A stretch of DNA of 64,000 bases from Bombiscardovia asteroides_K (GTDB lineage Bacteria; Actinomycetota; Actinomycetes; Actinomycetales; Bifidobacteriaceae). A program made the translations under genes and the position numbers. The notes below the pieces were generated by a model. That model saw only the letters and a list, made by a program, of their open reading frames with translations. It did not search any database and was not told where the DNA came from. Below are positions 1-9,442 of this stretch, piece after piece. The stretch covers positions 930,001 through 994,000 of the forward strand of contig NZ_CP181447.1 of assembly GCF_048001765.1 (NCBI RefSeq), given 5' to 3'. Numbering within the stretch: the stretch's first letter is position 1; each line of letters opens with the position of its first letter.

Positions 1-2463
1 CAGTGGATCTTCTCGCGCATCTACGAGTCCTGGTACGACCCCGACTACCGCCGTGCCGACGGGGGGATGGGCTCGGCCAGGCCCATCAGCGAACTGGTCG
101 AGGCCTTCAAGTCCGGAAGCAGGCCCATTCCAGGCCATCCCGGCGCTTCTTGGGAGGAGCTGGACGAGGCTGAGCGCTCCGAGGTGCTCAACGACTTCCG
201 CCTGGCCTACATCTCGCGCTCGCCGGTCAACTGGTGCCCCGGGCTGGGCACGGTCCTGGCCAACGAGGAGGTGACCGCCGAAGGACGCTCCGAGCGGGGC
301 AACTACCCGGTCTACCAGCGCGAGCTCAAGCAGTGGTCCATGCGCATCACCGCCTACGGCCACCGGCTTCTGGAGGATCTGGACATTCTGGACTGGCCCG
401 AAAAGGTCAAGCTCATGCAGCGCAACTGGATCGGGGAGTCGCACGGGGCTTCGGTGGACTTCGCCGTGCCCAGCCCTGACGGCGATCAGACCATGGAGGT
501 CTACACCACCCGTCCCGACACGCTTTTCGGCGCCACCTTCGCCGTGGTCTCTCCCGAGCATGACCTGCTCCAGCACCTGCCCGAAGAGTGGCCCGAGGAC
601 GTGCCCGAGCAGTGGAAGGGCGGCTATGCCAATCCCACGGAGGGTGTACAGGCCTATCGGAGGGCCGCCGAAGCCAAGACCGCCAAGGATCGTGTGGACG
701 AGGGCGGAGTCAAGACCGGCCTGTTTACCGGGCTGTATGCGGTCAACCCCATCACCGGGGCCAAGCTGCCCATCTTCACTGCCGACTACGTGCTGATGGA
801 CTACGGCACCGGAGCCATCATGGCTGTGCCCGGTGGCGATCAGCGCGATTACGACTTCGCCGTCAAGTACGGCCTGCCCGTCGTCTACACGGTCAGCCCA
901 CTGGCTGATTCCGGCCAGACCCTGGACGACTACCGGGGCAAGGCGCCTTTCGTCTCCCACGACGGCATTGTGGTCAACTCTTCGGTCCGGGCCACCCAGG
1001 CCGCTGGCGACCAGCTCAGCCTGGACGGCCTGCGGGTTGACCAGGCCATCGAGAAGGTCACTGCCTGGCTGGAGTCTGCCGGGGTGGGCCATGGGACGGT
1101 TTCCTACCGGCTGCGCGACTGGCTCTTTTCACGTCAGCGCTACTGGGGCGAGCCTTTCCCGGTGGTCTATGACGACCAGGGCCTGCCCCATCTGCTGCCC
1201 GACGATCAGCTGCCGGTGGCCCTGCCGGACGTGCCCGACTATTCGCCCAAGACCTTCGACCCCGAGGATGCCCAATCCAGCCCGGAGGCACCGCTGAGCC
1301 GCAACCAGGACTGGGTGAACGTGACCCTGGACCTGGGTGACGGGCCCAAGGTCTACCACAGGGACACCAACACCATGCCCAACTGGGCCGGCTCCTGCTG
1401 GTACTACATGCGCTACATCGATCCCAAGGATGACCGGCACATGGTTGATCCGGAGGAATACGACTACTGGCTTGGACCCAAGCACAATGCCACGGCCGGG
1501 GAGTCAGGCGGTGTCGACCTCTACGTGGGCGGCGTGGAGCACGCGGTGCTGCACCTGCTCTATGCCCGCTTCTGGCACAAGGTCCTCTATGATCTGGGTT
1601 ACGTCTCGTCCAAGGAGCCCTTCCACAAGCTCTTCAACCAGGGGATGATCCAGGCCTACGCCTACACGGACCAGCGCGGCCAGTACGTGCCCGCCGCCGA
1701 GGTGGAGGAGCATGAGGAGGGCGGCAAGGTCAGCTACACCTGGCAGGGTCAACCGGTCAACCGCGAGTTCGGCAAGATGGGCAAGAGCCTCAAGAACATC
1801 ATCACCCCCGACGACATGTACCGCACCTACGGGGCCGACACCTTCCGCCTCTACGAGATGAGCATGGGTCCCCTGGACGAATCCAGGCCCTGGAACACAC
1901 GCAACGTGGTGGGTGGCATGCGCTTCCTGCAGCGGCTCTGGCGCAATGTTGTGGACGAGCAGACCGGCGAGGTGGTCCTGGACGAGGGTGAACCCGACCA
2001 GAAAACCCTGAAGCTGCTCAACACCACCATCCACGACGTGACTGCCGAGATGGAGGCCATGCGGCCCAACACGGCCATCGCCAGGATGATCGTGCTCAAC
2101 AACCATCTGACCGGGCTGAATCCGACGCCCAGGGCGGCCATCGAGCCGCTGGTGCTCATGCTCTCGCCCATCGCTCCCCACATCTGCGAGGAGCTTTGGA
2201 GCCGTCTGGGTCACAATGAGTCCCTGGCACATGCCCAGTGGCCGACCTGGGATGACCGCTATCTTGGCGAGGACACGGTCACCGCCGTGGTCCAGGTCAA
2301 GGGCAAGGTCCGCGGCAAGCTGCAGGTCAGTCCCGATATCGCGCCCGACCAGCTCAAGGCCATGGCCCTGGCACTGCCCGCCGTCCAGGAGCGGCTGGGC
2401 GGCAAGGAGCCTCGGAAGGTCATCGTCAAGGCCCCCAAGATCGTGTCGGTCGTGCCAGCCTGA
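1..2463 (+). CDS. leuS: Leucyl-tRNA synthetase (3' part)
   Basis: Class I aminoacyl-tRNA synthetase that charges tRNA-Leu in the cytoplasm. The frame is open from base 1, so the start codon and the HIGH motif lie upstream of the window; the first in-window ATG (67) is internal. Visible parts are the CP1 editing domain (TTRPDTLFG, about 505-540), the LeuRS segment VDLYVGGVEHA (about 1515), a KMSKS loop in the variant form KMGKS (about 1777-1791), the anticodon-binding domain and the C-terminal domain. It ends at TGA 2461-2463, followed by a hairpin terminator. The identity is secure; only the start is missing. Confidence 0.97.
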   Translation, partial: QWIFSRIYESWYDPDYRRADGGMGSARPISELVEAFKSGSRPIPGHPGASWEELDEAERSEVLNDFRLAYISRSPVNWCPGLGTVLANEEVTAEGRSERGNYPVYQRELKQWSMRITAYGHRLLEDLDILDWPEKVKLMQRNWIGESHGASVDFAVPSPDGDQTMEVYTTRPDTLFGATFAVVSPEHDLLQHLPEEWPEDVPEQWKGGYANPTEGVQAYRRAAEAKTAKDRVDEGGVKTGLFTGLYAVNPITGAKLPIFTADYVLMDYGTGAIMAVPGGDQRDYDFAVKYGLPVVYTVSPLADSGQTLDDYRGKAPFVSHDGIVVNSSVRATQAAGDQLSLDGLRVDQAIEKVTAWLESAGVGHGTVSYRLRDWLFSRQRYWGEPFPVVYDDQGLPHLLPDDQLPVALPDVPDYSPKTFDPEDAQSSPEAPLSRNQDWVNVTLDLGDGPKVYHRDTNTMPNWAGSCWYYMRYIDPKDDRHMVDPEEYDYWLGPKHNATAGESGGVDLYVGGVEHAVLHLLYARFWHKVLYDLGYVSSKEPFHKLFNQGMIQAYAYTDQRGQYVPAAEVEEHEEGGKVSYTWQGQPVNREFGKMGKSLKNIITPDDMYRTYGADTFRLYEMSMGPLDESRPWNTRNVVGGMRFLQRLWRNVVDEQTGEVVLDEGEPDQKTLKLLNTTIHDVTAEMEAMRPNTAIARMIVLNNHLTGLNPTPRAAIEPLVLMLSPIAPHICEELWSRLGHNESLAHAQWPTWDDRYLGEDTVTAVVQVKGKVRGKLQVSPDIAPDQLKAMALALPAVQERLGGKEPRKVIVKAPKIVSVVPA

Positions 2464-2522
2464 CATATTGCACTGTCCGCAGCCAGGCCAGGCTGTGGAC
2501 AGGCGACGACCTTTGACCACAT

Positions 2523-2553
2523 AGCCCCTCGACTTCATACCGGGGGGCTTTTT
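2523..2553 (+). terminator. Rho-independent terminator after leuS
   Basis: AGCCCC (2523-2528) pairs with GGGGCT (2544-2549) and is followed by a run of T. It lies 60 bases after the leuS stop and separates leuS from comEA. Confidence 0.75.
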
Positions 2554-2570
2554 CATGTCAGGCTGGGTCC

Positions 2571-3236
2571 ATGAGCATCAACAGCACCCAGCCGCCGGCG
2601 CCGCCCCTTCAGGCGCTGGCCCTGAATCAATCGGTCCGTTCGGAGGGGCCAGCCTTTGGCATGGCCGAGTCCAAGGTTCGACGGAATCGGCCTGTCTGGT
2701 CATTTACGCCGTTGCAGGCCTTGACAGCCATCCTCATTCTGGTGGCGGCCCTTGCCCTAAGCCTCACCCTGCTGGCCCAACAGGGACGGGCCCTGGCTGC
2801 AGGAGTGACTGTTGACGGATCCGGGACCGGCTCATCGGCTCCAGCGAACGGTAATGTGAACAGCGCTGCACACCGAGACAAGCAAGTCTCGGGTAACGAA
2901 CATGGCCGGAGCACTCCGAGTGAAACGGGTAGCGAGCAGGCCAATCCGGCCTTAGGTTCCGCCCAACATACGGAAAAGGCCGACGGTGCCGCTGCCGCTC
3001 CGGCCTCCAGTGCCTCCTCAGGTTCGGCCGATCAGGCGGGACGTGTGAATCTCAATAGCGCCAGCCAGCAGGATCTGGAAAACGTCAAGGGGATTGGTCC
3101 TGTCAAAGCTGCAAAAATATTGGAACATCGGCGCGCCATCGGCGGTCGCTACTCGTCAGTCGACCAGCTCCTGGATGTCCCCGGCATCGGTGCCAAGACC
3201 CTGGCCCGATTACGCCCATATCTGGTGGCGCAATAA
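2571..3236 (+). CDS. comEA: ComEA-like helix-hairpin-helix DNA-binding protein
   Basis: Membrane-anchored DNA receptor of the natural-transformation uptake system. The 221-residue product has a basic N-terminus, one membrane segment (about residues 45-70) and a low-complexity Ser/Ala/Gly linker (about 75-155). Its C-terminal double HhH motif carries NSASQQDLENVKGIGPVKA and LLDVPGIGAKTLARL. I see no SLBB domain between the membrane anchor and the HhH part, so it is a short version of the family. The stop TAA overlaps the ATG of comEC by one base, so the two are translationally coupled. No strong ribosome binding site is visible before ATG 2571. Confidence 0.88.
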   Translation: MSINSTQPPAPPLQALALNQSVRSEGPAFGMAESKVRRNRPVWSFTPLQALTAILILVAALALSLTLLAQQGRALAAGVTVDGSGTGSSAPANGNVNSAAHRDKQVSGNEHGRSTPSETGSEQANPALGSAQHTEKADGAAAAPASSASSGSADQAGRVNLNSASQQDLENVKGIGPVKAAKILEHRRAIGGRYSSVDQLLDVPGIGAKTLARLRPYLVAQ

Positions 3237-5323
3237 TGGCCGGTCATTCAAGAGTCCATGATGCAACTGATCGGGAGAACGGCAGCCGCAATCTTCGGAT
3301 GCTCCCCGCTGCCTGTCTGGCCTGGGCGGTTGCACTACTAGTCCCTTGGCTGCTGGACCTGGGCAGGGGCGGTGATTTGACCAAGTCGTTGGGGGAGTCC
3401 AGAGGCGACATGGCCGGAGCTAGTACTGCCGGTGGAAGTATGGGCATGACGGTCTGGATGACACCGCTTGTCCTGGCACTTTCCTTATTCCTCGCAATGG
3501 TCCTGCTTGCCATCAGGCTCGTCTGCTTGGTCGCCACAGAGGACACCGATTGCAGGAGTCAGATATTTCGCCGGCCCCATCGCTCACGCAGACGGCACCA
3601 ACTGTACCAGGTTTGTGTGCCTCGTAGGAATAGAGATGACCAGGGCGAAAGTCCTTGGAACGAAAACCATCGTGGTATCCGGTTTCGGTGGTTGCACCGG
3701 TTCTCAGGCCAACGCTCGCATGCTGTGTTCAGGCGCTGTTCCGATTGCAGGTCTTCCTCATTCCGCCCCTCTTCCGTGCTTGTTTCCGCCTTGCAGTCAT
3801 TGGTGTCCACCTGGTCTGGTCCTCGGAGGCTACCAATGCTGGCCGTCCTGGCTGCGGTGGCTTTGGCTGTGGCAGTTGCCGCTGCAGTTGGTCATGAGTC
3901 AGTGTGCGGTGGGCCGGCGGCCCGTCAGATCCGTCAGGGGAAGGCGCTTGTCGAGGTGCGCGGCCGGGCTGTGGGCCCTATGAGCGCATCCTCTCGACGA
4001 GGTTGGGACTGTCAGGCGGAATTAAGGCTGCAATGGGTGACTGTGGCTGGGGTGCGCATGCCCTCCGATGAACGGATTGTCCTCTTCGCCCGTAGTCGGT
4101 CATGCCTGTTGCAACAGGGTGGACAGTATCGTGCGCAAGGCCTCTTGGAACCCTCCGCTTACGGACGTCCTATGCCTTGGCTGGCCGTGGAAGGCGGAAT
4201 AAAAGAAGTCAGGCCGCCAGGCCCCAGTAGACAATTGATCGCTCGCATGCAAGGGGCTTTTCTTGAACAGACCAGCAGGCTGGACGACCAGGGGCGGATC
4301 CTGGTCCCGGGGTTGACCATGGGCATCCTGGGCAACCAGGCCCTGCCGGGTTCGGACGGGTCCTTGGGCAGAGCGGCAGTGGAGCCCGCCTATGCCGCCC
4401 GTCTGACCCAGGATTTCCGGGCATCAGGCATCCTTCATCTGATGGCTGTCTCCGGCGGGCACTTCATGATCCTGGCCTTGCTGCTGGTTTCGATCATGCG
4501 GGCCCTGCGCTCGCCGCCCCTGCTGATGGCCTTGGTTTTGTCTGTAGCCTATCTGGGTTTGGGAATGCTGATGGTCCCCGGGGATTCAGTCTTGCGAGCT
4601 CAGGCCATGGGGTTTCTTTCAACACTGGCTCTGGCCGCCTGCCGGCCTGCACAGTCATTGAATACCCTGTCCTGGTGCGTGCTGCTGGTCCTGATTCTGC
4701 GGCCTTCCATGGCCGCAAGCTACGGTTTTGCGCTCTCCTGCGGTGCCGTGCTGGGCATAGGTCTGGGCAACCGGCGGTTGACGAACCTTCTTGAAGACCA
4801 TCTTCCGGCATTTCTGGCGCGTCCATTGGCCACGACCCTGTGTGCCCAGGCCGGGACGCTGCCTGTGCAGGTGCTCATGAGTCCCGGACTGCCTCTGCTG
4901 GCTCCAATGGCCAACCTTCTGGTCACTCCTGTGGTCGACGCTGCCACGGTGACCGGCCTGCTGGCTCTGCTCACCTCCTGGCTCTGGCCTCCAGTAGGGC
5001 TCTTGCTGGCACGACTGACCTCCCTGGGTACCGGAGTCATGGCTTTTGCCGCCACATGGCTGGGCGAGGCTGTTGCTCCGGCGGCCTGGCCATCGGGGCC
5101 AGTCGGCAGTGCCTGCCTGCTTGTTCTGGGTCTGATGGCCGTAATTGATCACAGGCTGATTCGACTCATCCGTGCCCGGAGGCGGGACTGTTCATGGTCA
5201 TCTGTGACAGACGTGATCTCGGGGGTTCCCTTTCGTCCATCGGCCTGGGTGTCAATCAAGGGCTGGTTGCAGCAAACCTATGGTCTTCTAGCACAGTTGG
5301 CCTTCAAAAACGACCGAGGTTAA
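3236..5323 (+). CDS. comEC: ComEC/Rec2 family DNA-uptake channel
   Basis: Polytopic membrane protein that passes single-stranded DNA across the membrane. The 695-residue product carries the Competence-domain hallmark GILHLMAVSGGHF (about residues 395-407) followed by many hydrophobic segments to about residue 640. The metallo-beta-lactamase-like C-terminal domain of longer ComEC proteins is absent. About residues 100-195 (3535-3820) are odd: very rich in Arg and Ser, with few hydrophobic residues, between two membrane segments. In that stretch another frame gives a more hydrophobic product, so compensating frameshifts are possible. It is coupled to comEA by a one-base overlap and followed by holA, the usual actinobacterial order. 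Confidence 0.88.
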   Translation: MAGHSRVHDATDRENGSRNLRMLPAACLAWAVALLVPWLLDLGRGGDLTKSLGESRGDMAGASTAGGSMGMTVWMTPLVLALSLFLAMVLLAIRLVCLVATEDTDCRSQIFRRPHRSRRRHQLYQVCVPRRNRDDQGESPWNENHRGIRFRWLHRFSGQRSHAVFRRCSDCRSSSFRPSSVLVSALQSLVSTWSGPRRLPMLAVLAAVALAVAVAAAVGHESVCGGPAARQIRQGKALVEVRGRAVGPMSASSRRGWDCQAELRLQWVTVAGVRMPSDERIVLFARSRSCLLQQGGQYRAQGLLEPSAYGRPMPWLAVEGGIKEVRPPGPSRQLIARMQGAFLEQTSRLDDQGRILVPGLTMGILGNQALPGSDGSLGRAAVEPAYAARLTQDFRASGILHLMAVSGGHFMILALLLVSIMRALRSPPLLMALVLSVAYLGLGMLMVPGDSVLRAQAMGFLSTLALAACRPAQSLNTLSWCVLLVLILRPSMAASYGFALSCGAVLGIGLGNRRLTNLLEDHLPAFLARPLATTLCAQAGTLPVQVLMSPGLPLLAPMANLLVTPVVDAATVTGLLALLTSWLWPPVGLLLARLTSLGTGVMAFAATWLGEAVAPAAWPSGPVGSACLLVLGLMAVIDHRLIRLIRARRRDCSWSSVTDVISGVPFRPSAWVSIKGWLQQTYGLLAQLAFKNDRG

Positions 5324-5351
5324 TGTCCAGTGATGAAGGGAGATTTGAGTC

Positions 5352-6329
5352 ATGACCAAAGCTCAGCAGGAGAACCCTTCCGTCCATCTGGTGGTCGGCG
5401 GCGATCCCTTCCTCAACGGGCAGCGTGTCAAGGAGCTGTGCGCACAGGCATGTGCCGCCCATCCGGACAGTGAATACATAGAGATGGACGCGGCAGACTG
5501 CGACGCTTACGCCTTTCAGGAGGCGGTCGGACCTTCCCTGCTCAGTCAGACGGCCGTGATCCTTCTGGATGATCTGCAGGCGGCCGACGAGGCCTTGACT
5601 CAGGCCTTGGTGGATTTCTGCCGCGAGCCGGCAGGTTCCGAATCCAGCATCGTCATCGCACACCATGACGGGGGCAACAGGGGCCGCAGGCTTTTGGACC
5701 AGATGGAACGGGCCGGAGCAGTCATAGAGCGTATGCCGGATCTGAAGAAGTTCGATGACAAGGTCGACTTCGTCTATGGACAATTCAAGGCTCATCAGCG
5801 CCGAATTCAGCCACGGGCGGCTCAGCGTCTGGTGGATGTCCTGGGCGAGCGTACTCCTGAACTGGCTGCCATGTGCTCTCAGCTCTGTTTCGATTTTGAC
5901 CAGGATCCTATGACCTTGGAGATCGTCAATCGCTATTTGACCGATAACCCGGCTGTATCGGGGTTCGCCGTGGCGGACAGGGCCCTTGCTGGCCGACCGG
6001 CCCAAGCCGTCGTCGCCCTGCGTTCAGCTTTGGAACAGGGTAACGAACCGGTATCACTTATCGGAGTACTGGCTCTGAAGTTGCGGACGCTGGGCAAGGA
6101 GGCGGCCATCGAGTCAGGGTCCATCACGACAGCCGAGGCCAAAGCCGCCTACTGGCAGTTGCGGGAGGCAAAACGACAGCTGCATGGATGGACCTCCTCC
6201 GGTCTGGCGGCCTGCATTGAGGCCTTGGCCCAGGCTGATGAGATAAGCAAGACCAGCAGCGGCGACGCCCGCTATGCTCTGGAGCGGGCAGTGGAGTTGA
6301 TTGCCGCCAAGGGAAGGACATTGGCATGA
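5352..6329 (+). CDS. holA: DNA polymerase III delta subunit
   Basis: Clamp-loader subunit that opens the beta sliding clamp. The 325-residue product starts with the family pattern VHLVVGGDPFLNGQRVKEL, continues through an AAA+-like core (FCREPAGSESSIVIAHHDGG) and ends in a helical collar domain (ALERAVELIAAKG). Its length is normal for Gram-positive HolA. The final TGA overlaps the ATG of tsaE by four bases (ATGA), so the two genes are coupled. Confidence 0.9.
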   Translation: MTKAQQENPSVHLVVGGDPFLNGQRVKELCAQACAAHPDSEYIEMDAADCDAYAFQEAVGPSLLSQTAVILLDDLQAADEALTQALVDFCREPAGSESSIVIAHHDGGNRGRRLLDQMERAGAVIERMPDLKKFDDKVDFVYGQFKAHQRRIQPRAAQRLVDVLGERTPELAAMCSQLCFDFDQDPMTLEIVNRYLTDNPAVSGFAVADRALAGRPAQAVVALRSALEQGNEPVSLIGVLALKLRTLGKEAAIESGSITTAEAKAAYWQLREAKRQLHGWTSSGLAACIEALAQADEISKTSSGDARYALERAVELIAAKGRTLA

Positions 6330-6928
6330 GCCTGCAGGACAGCGCCGGACATCAGGATGGATTCGAGCTGGCCGTTCCTACAGGTGAGGACATGCAGCGT
6401 CTGGGCAGAAACCTGGCCTCGTGTCTGCAAGGCGGGGATGTGGTCCTCCTGTCCGGGCCTCTGGGGGCGGGCAAGACCACGCTGGCCCAGGGACTGGGCA
6501 ACGGACTTGGAGTGGACGGCCCTGTAGTCTCGCCCACGTTCACCATCGCAAGAGAGTTGCATGGCCATCTATCCGACGGCTCGCCGGTCACCCTGATTCA
6601 CGTTGATGCATACCGGCTGGGCGGACAGGACTATCTGCCAGGCGAGGATGCCGTGGATCGGCTCCTGGATGAGCTGGAGTCCCTTGGTCTGGACGAAGAG
6701 CTGGAGGATCCGGGCCAAAGCACGATCATCCTGATGGAATGGGGTGAGCAGATGGCCTCGGCGCTGGCCGATCAACGTCTGGAGGTGATCATCGACCGAC
6801 CCGTGGATGCCCGGGAAGATCCTGACGCGCCACCCAGCTCCCAGGGTCAGCGTATGGTACGTCTGCGTGGAGTGGGTCCTTCATGGGCCACCAGACTGGA
6901 GCAGCTGAGAAAGGCGATGACGGCATGA
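6326..6928 (+). CDS. tsaE: tRNA t6A biosynthesis ATPase TsaE
   Basis: P-loop ATPase that works with TsaB and TsaD to make threonylcarbamoyladenosine at A37 of ANN-decoding tRNAs. The 200-residue product has Walker A GPLGAGKTT (about residues 45-53), the downstream SPTFTI motif, HVDAYRL and the late LMEWGEQ motif. It is longer than the usual 150 residues through a C-terminal tail. It is coupled by ATGA to holA upstream and tsaB downstream, placing it in one t6A operon. Confidence 0.93.
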   Translation: MSLQDSAGHQDGFELAVPTGEDMQRLGRNLASCLQGGDVVLLSGPLGAGKTTLAQGLGNGLGVDGPVVSPTFTIARELHGHLSDGSPVTLIHVDAYRLGGQDYLPGEDAVDRLLDELESLGLDEELEDPGQSTIILMEWGEQMASALADQRLEVIIDRPVDAREDPDAPPSSQGQRMVRLRGVGPSWATRLEQLRKAMTA

Positions 6929-7713
6929 GCGGGAGCGATACGCCCCTTTTGGTGATCGATACCTCATATGGCTCGACTGTGGGGCTGCCCGGGAGTGAGC
7001 CTTGCATCGAGACTGACTCGCGCTCGCATGTGGAACGCCTCCAGGTCAATATCGCCAAGGTCATGGACCAGTCTGGGCTGTCTGCAGACGATTTGAGGAC
7101 CATCGTGGTGGGACTGGGTCCTGCACCCTTCACTGGTCTGCGGGCAGGCATCGTCACTGCCAAAGCTCTGGCATTTGCCACGGGTGCTCGCCTGCTGGGA
7201 CAGGACGTCCTGGAGCCGCAGGCCCGCTATGCTTACAGCCGGTTCAACCAGCAGGACCAAGACCATTCCCGGCTCCTGGTCCTGGCAGTCAATGATGCTC
7301 GGCGTCGGCAGCTCTACTATCGGCTCTTTGACGACTTTGGAGACGTGGAAGCCCCGGCCCGGCCGCTGACCGAAATGAGCATCGACTATCCAGCCGCTAT
7401 CTGTGAGAGAATCACGGCCGTTGTAGAAGAGCGTGAGTCTGTGCACCAGGGTCCTGTCACTCTGGTCATCAGCGGCCACGGAGCCGGTCGCTACGCTGAC
7501 CAGTGGGAACATTTGGATAAGGATTCTGATATACGGGTTGTGCTGGACGAAGGGTCCTTCCTGGAGGATAGGGCACAAGGAACGGGTCTGATGGCTGCTT
7601 GTGCATGCCGACGTGCCCAACAGGGGCTGATTGATTCGGTGGAGCCGCTTTACCTTCGCAGGCCGGATGTCTCCGTACCCAATCCGCTTAAGCACGTGGC
7701 AGTCCAGTCATGA
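6925..7713 (+). CDS. tsaB: tRNA t6A biosynthesis protein TsaB
   Basis: Partner subunit of TsaD in the t6A complex. The 262-residue product starts at ATG 6925, overlapping the tsaE stop by four bases; an in-frame upstream start (6883) would lie inside tsaE and is less likely. It shows the ASKHA phosphate motif LLVIDTSYG near the N-terminus and GPAPFTGLRAGIVTAKALA, a variant of the TsaB GPGSFTGLR motif. The C-terminal half is weakly conserved, as usual for TsaB. It ends four bases into rimI. Confidence 0.92.
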   Translation: MSGSDTPLLVIDTSYGSTVGLPGSEPCIETDSRSHVERLQVNIAKVMDQSGLSADDLRTIVVGLGPAPFTGLRAGIVTAKALAFATGARLLGQDVLEPQARYAYSRFNQQDQDHSRLLVLAVNDARRRQLYYRLFDDFGDVEAPARPLTEMSIDYPAAICERITAVVEERESVHQGPVTLVISGHGAGRYADQWEHLDKDSDIRVVLDEGSFLEDRAQGTGLMAACACRRAQQGLIDSVEPLYLRRPDVSVPNPLKHVAVQS

Positions 7714-8222
7714 TTCGCAGGGCGGCTTTGGGGGACCTGGACCAGCTTGTCGATCTGGAGGCGTGCGTTTTCGGCGACCAGGCCTGGAGCCGGCATGAGC
7801 TGCGGTTTGAGTTGTCTGCGCCCTCGCGCACCTACCTGGTGTGGGATGGCCGGGGTGCCATCCTGGGCTACGGAGGTTATTGGTCGGGTGAAAGGGATGC
7901 CGAGCTGATGACTATAGGGGTGCTGCCGGAAGCCAGGAATCGAGGCATTGCGGGATCCCTGCTGTCCAGGCTGATCGCAGGAGCAGATCGCGAGGGTCTG
8001 CAGCGCATGAACCTGAAGGTGCGCGTAGATAATCCCGCGGCCATCAATCTCTACAAGGATTTTGGCTTCTCGAAGACGGGTCTATCCAAGGGCTACTATC
8101 AGCCTGAAGGCGTGGATGCCTGGGCTATGACCAGACCTTTAAGCTCGGTCGGGCCGGGTCCGGTGGGCTCTGTCGGCAACAGGCTTTCAGAAGGACAGGA
8201 AAGGATCATTGACCATGAGTGA
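7710..8222 (+). CDS. rimI: Ribosomal-protein/TsaBD-linked N-acetyltransferase RimI
   Basis: GNAT-fold acetyltransferase that modifies protein N-termini, classically alanine of ribosomal protein S18. The 170-residue product has the acetyl-CoA motif A (IGVLPEARNRGIAGSLL, about residues 70-86) and the C-terminal VDNPAAINLYKDFGF pattern typical of RimI. It sits between tsaB and tsaD, a common actinobacterial order. It has a 25-30-residue C-terminal extension beyond the usual RimI end. Its last codons overlap the tsaD start. Confidence 0.9.
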   Translation: MIRRAALGDLDQLVDLEACVFGDQAWSRHELRFELSAPSRTYLVWDGRGAILGYGGYWSGERDAELMTIGVLPEARNRGIAGSLLSRLIAGADREGLQRMNLKVRVDNPAAINLYKDFGFSKTGLSKGYYQPEGVDAWAMTRPLSSVGPGPVGSVGNRLSEGQERIIDHE

Positions 8223-9258
8223 GCCTCTGGTGCTTGGCATCGAATCCACCTGCGATGAGACTGCGGCCGCCCTGGTTCAGGGCAACCGGCTGCTGTCCAA
8301 CGTGGTGGCATCCTCCATGAACGAGCACGCCCGCTATGGCGGTGTCATACCCGAGATCGCCTCGCGGGCACACGCTGAGTCCTTTGTGCCGGTCGTCTCA
8401 AAGGCCCTGAAAGATGCGGACATGGACCTGTCACAGGTCGATGCCATAGCGGTCTCGGCCGGACCAGGACTGGCCGGATGCCTGGCCGTAGGTGTTTCCG
8501 GTGCCAAGGCGCTGGCCTGGGCGGCGAAAAAGCCTCTGTATGGCATCAACCATGTCATCGGCCACATAGCGGTCACCCAGCTCCAATTCGGTCCCTTCCC
8601 TCAGAATGCCCTGGCCCTGATCGTTTCCGGCGGCCACACCTCGCTGCTGCAGGTTGATGACCTGGCGCGATCGGTTCAGGTGGTGGGTACCACCCTGGAC
8701 GACGCGGCGGGGGAGTGTTTCGACAAGATTGCACGCCTGCTCGGCTTCCCCTATCCCGGCGGCCCCCACATCGATCGCCACGCCCGTCTGGGCGACCCTC
8801 ACGCCATCGCTGTGCCCCAAGGGCTGACCAAGGGCCGGGCCGGGGCCGAGCATCCCTATGACTTCAGCTTCTCCGGAGTCAAGACCGCCGTGGCTCGATG
8901 GGTCGAACGCAGACAGCAGGCCGGGCTTGACATTCCTGTGGATGATATTTGCGCCTCCCTGGCGGATTCCGTGGCCACCGTCCTCTCCCGCAAGGCCATG
9001 GCCGCCTGTCATAGGTTCGACACGGATACCCTGATTGTCGGAGGTGGTTTCTCTGCAAACTCGCAGCTGCGCGTCAAGCTTCAGGAGTTCGGCGACCAGG
9101 AGGGCGTCAAGGTCCGTATTCCGAAGATCAACCTGTGCACGGACAATGGTGCCATGGTGGCCATGCTGGGCGTCAATCTGGTCCAGGCTGGCCTGTCTCC
9201 CTCTGCTCCTGACTTCTCCATTGACTCGGCCATGCCCATGGACAGGATCCTCATGTAA
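8215..9258 (+). CDS. tsaD: tRNA N6-adenosine threonylcarbamoyltransferase TsaD
   Basis: Catalytic subunit that transfers the threonylcarbamoyl group to tRNA A37. The 347-residue product has the family motifs in order: GIESTCDETAAAL at the N-terminus, SAGPGLAGCLAVG, the metal-binding NHVIGHI, SGGHTSL, GECFDKIARLLG with PGGPHID, YDFSFSGVKTA and GGFSANSQLR. I chose ATG 8215 because GGACAGGAAAGG precedes it; an in-frame TTG lies six bases earlier. It overlaps rimI by eight bases and closes the t6A operon. Confidence 0.95.
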   Translation: MSEPLVLGIESTCDETAAALVQGNRLLSNVVASSMNEHARYGGVIPEIASRAHAESFVPVVSKALKDADMDLSQVDAIAVSAGPGLAGCLAVGVSGAKALAWAAKKPLYGINHVIGHIAVTQLQFGPFPQNALALIVSGGHTSLLQVDDLARSVQVVGTTLDDAAGECFDKIARLLGFPYPGGPHIDRHARLGDPHAIAVPQGLTKGRAGAEHPYDFSFSGVKTAVARWVERRQQAGLDIPVDDICASLADSVATVLSRKAMAACHRFDTDTLIVGGGFSANSQLRVKLQEFGDQEGVKVRIPKINLCTDNGAMVAMLGVNLVQAGLSPSAPDFSIDSAMPMDRILM

Positions 9259-9271
9259 TCGACACGCCAAG

Positions 9272-9300
9272 TTGTCGGATATGAAAGTCCGGACTATAGT
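9272..9300 (+). promoter_or_regulatory. Promoter of tRNA-Asn
   Basis: TTGTCG (9272-9277), a 17-base spacer and TATAGT (9295-9300) form a good sigma-70-type promoter about 37 bases before the tRNA. Confidence 0.7.
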
Positions 9301-9336
9301 ATGGTAATTGTGTTCAGCGAGAGTTGAACGGGACAT

Positions 9337-9409
9337 TCCCGCATAGCTCAGTTGGCAGAGCGTTCGACTGTTAATCGAAATGTCGCTGGTTCAAGCCCAG
9401 CTGCGGGAG
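9337..9409 (+). tRNA. tRNA-Asn (GTT)
   Basis: Full cloverleaf: acceptor TCCCGCA (9337-9343) pairs with TGCGGGA (9402-9408), D arm GCTC/GAGC, anticodon stem TTCGA/TCGAA with loop CTGTTAA (anticodon GTT), and T arm GCTGG/CCAGC around TTCAAGC. The discriminator is G and CCA is not encoded. Confidence 0.96.
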
Positions 9410-9414
9410 CTCTC

Positions 9415-9442
9415 AACCGCCGGTGATCCGGCGGTTTTCTTT
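9415..9442 (+). terminator. Terminator after tRNA-Asn
   Basis: AACCGCCGG (9415-9423), loop TGAT, CCGGCGGTT (9428-9436), then a T-rich tail: a nine-base perfect stem. Confidence 0.88.

Noticed and set aside
1504..2556. Long open frame antisense to leuS (350 codons)
   Set aside because: It mirrors the codon pattern of leuS in GC-rich DNA, crosses the terminator and has no family features.
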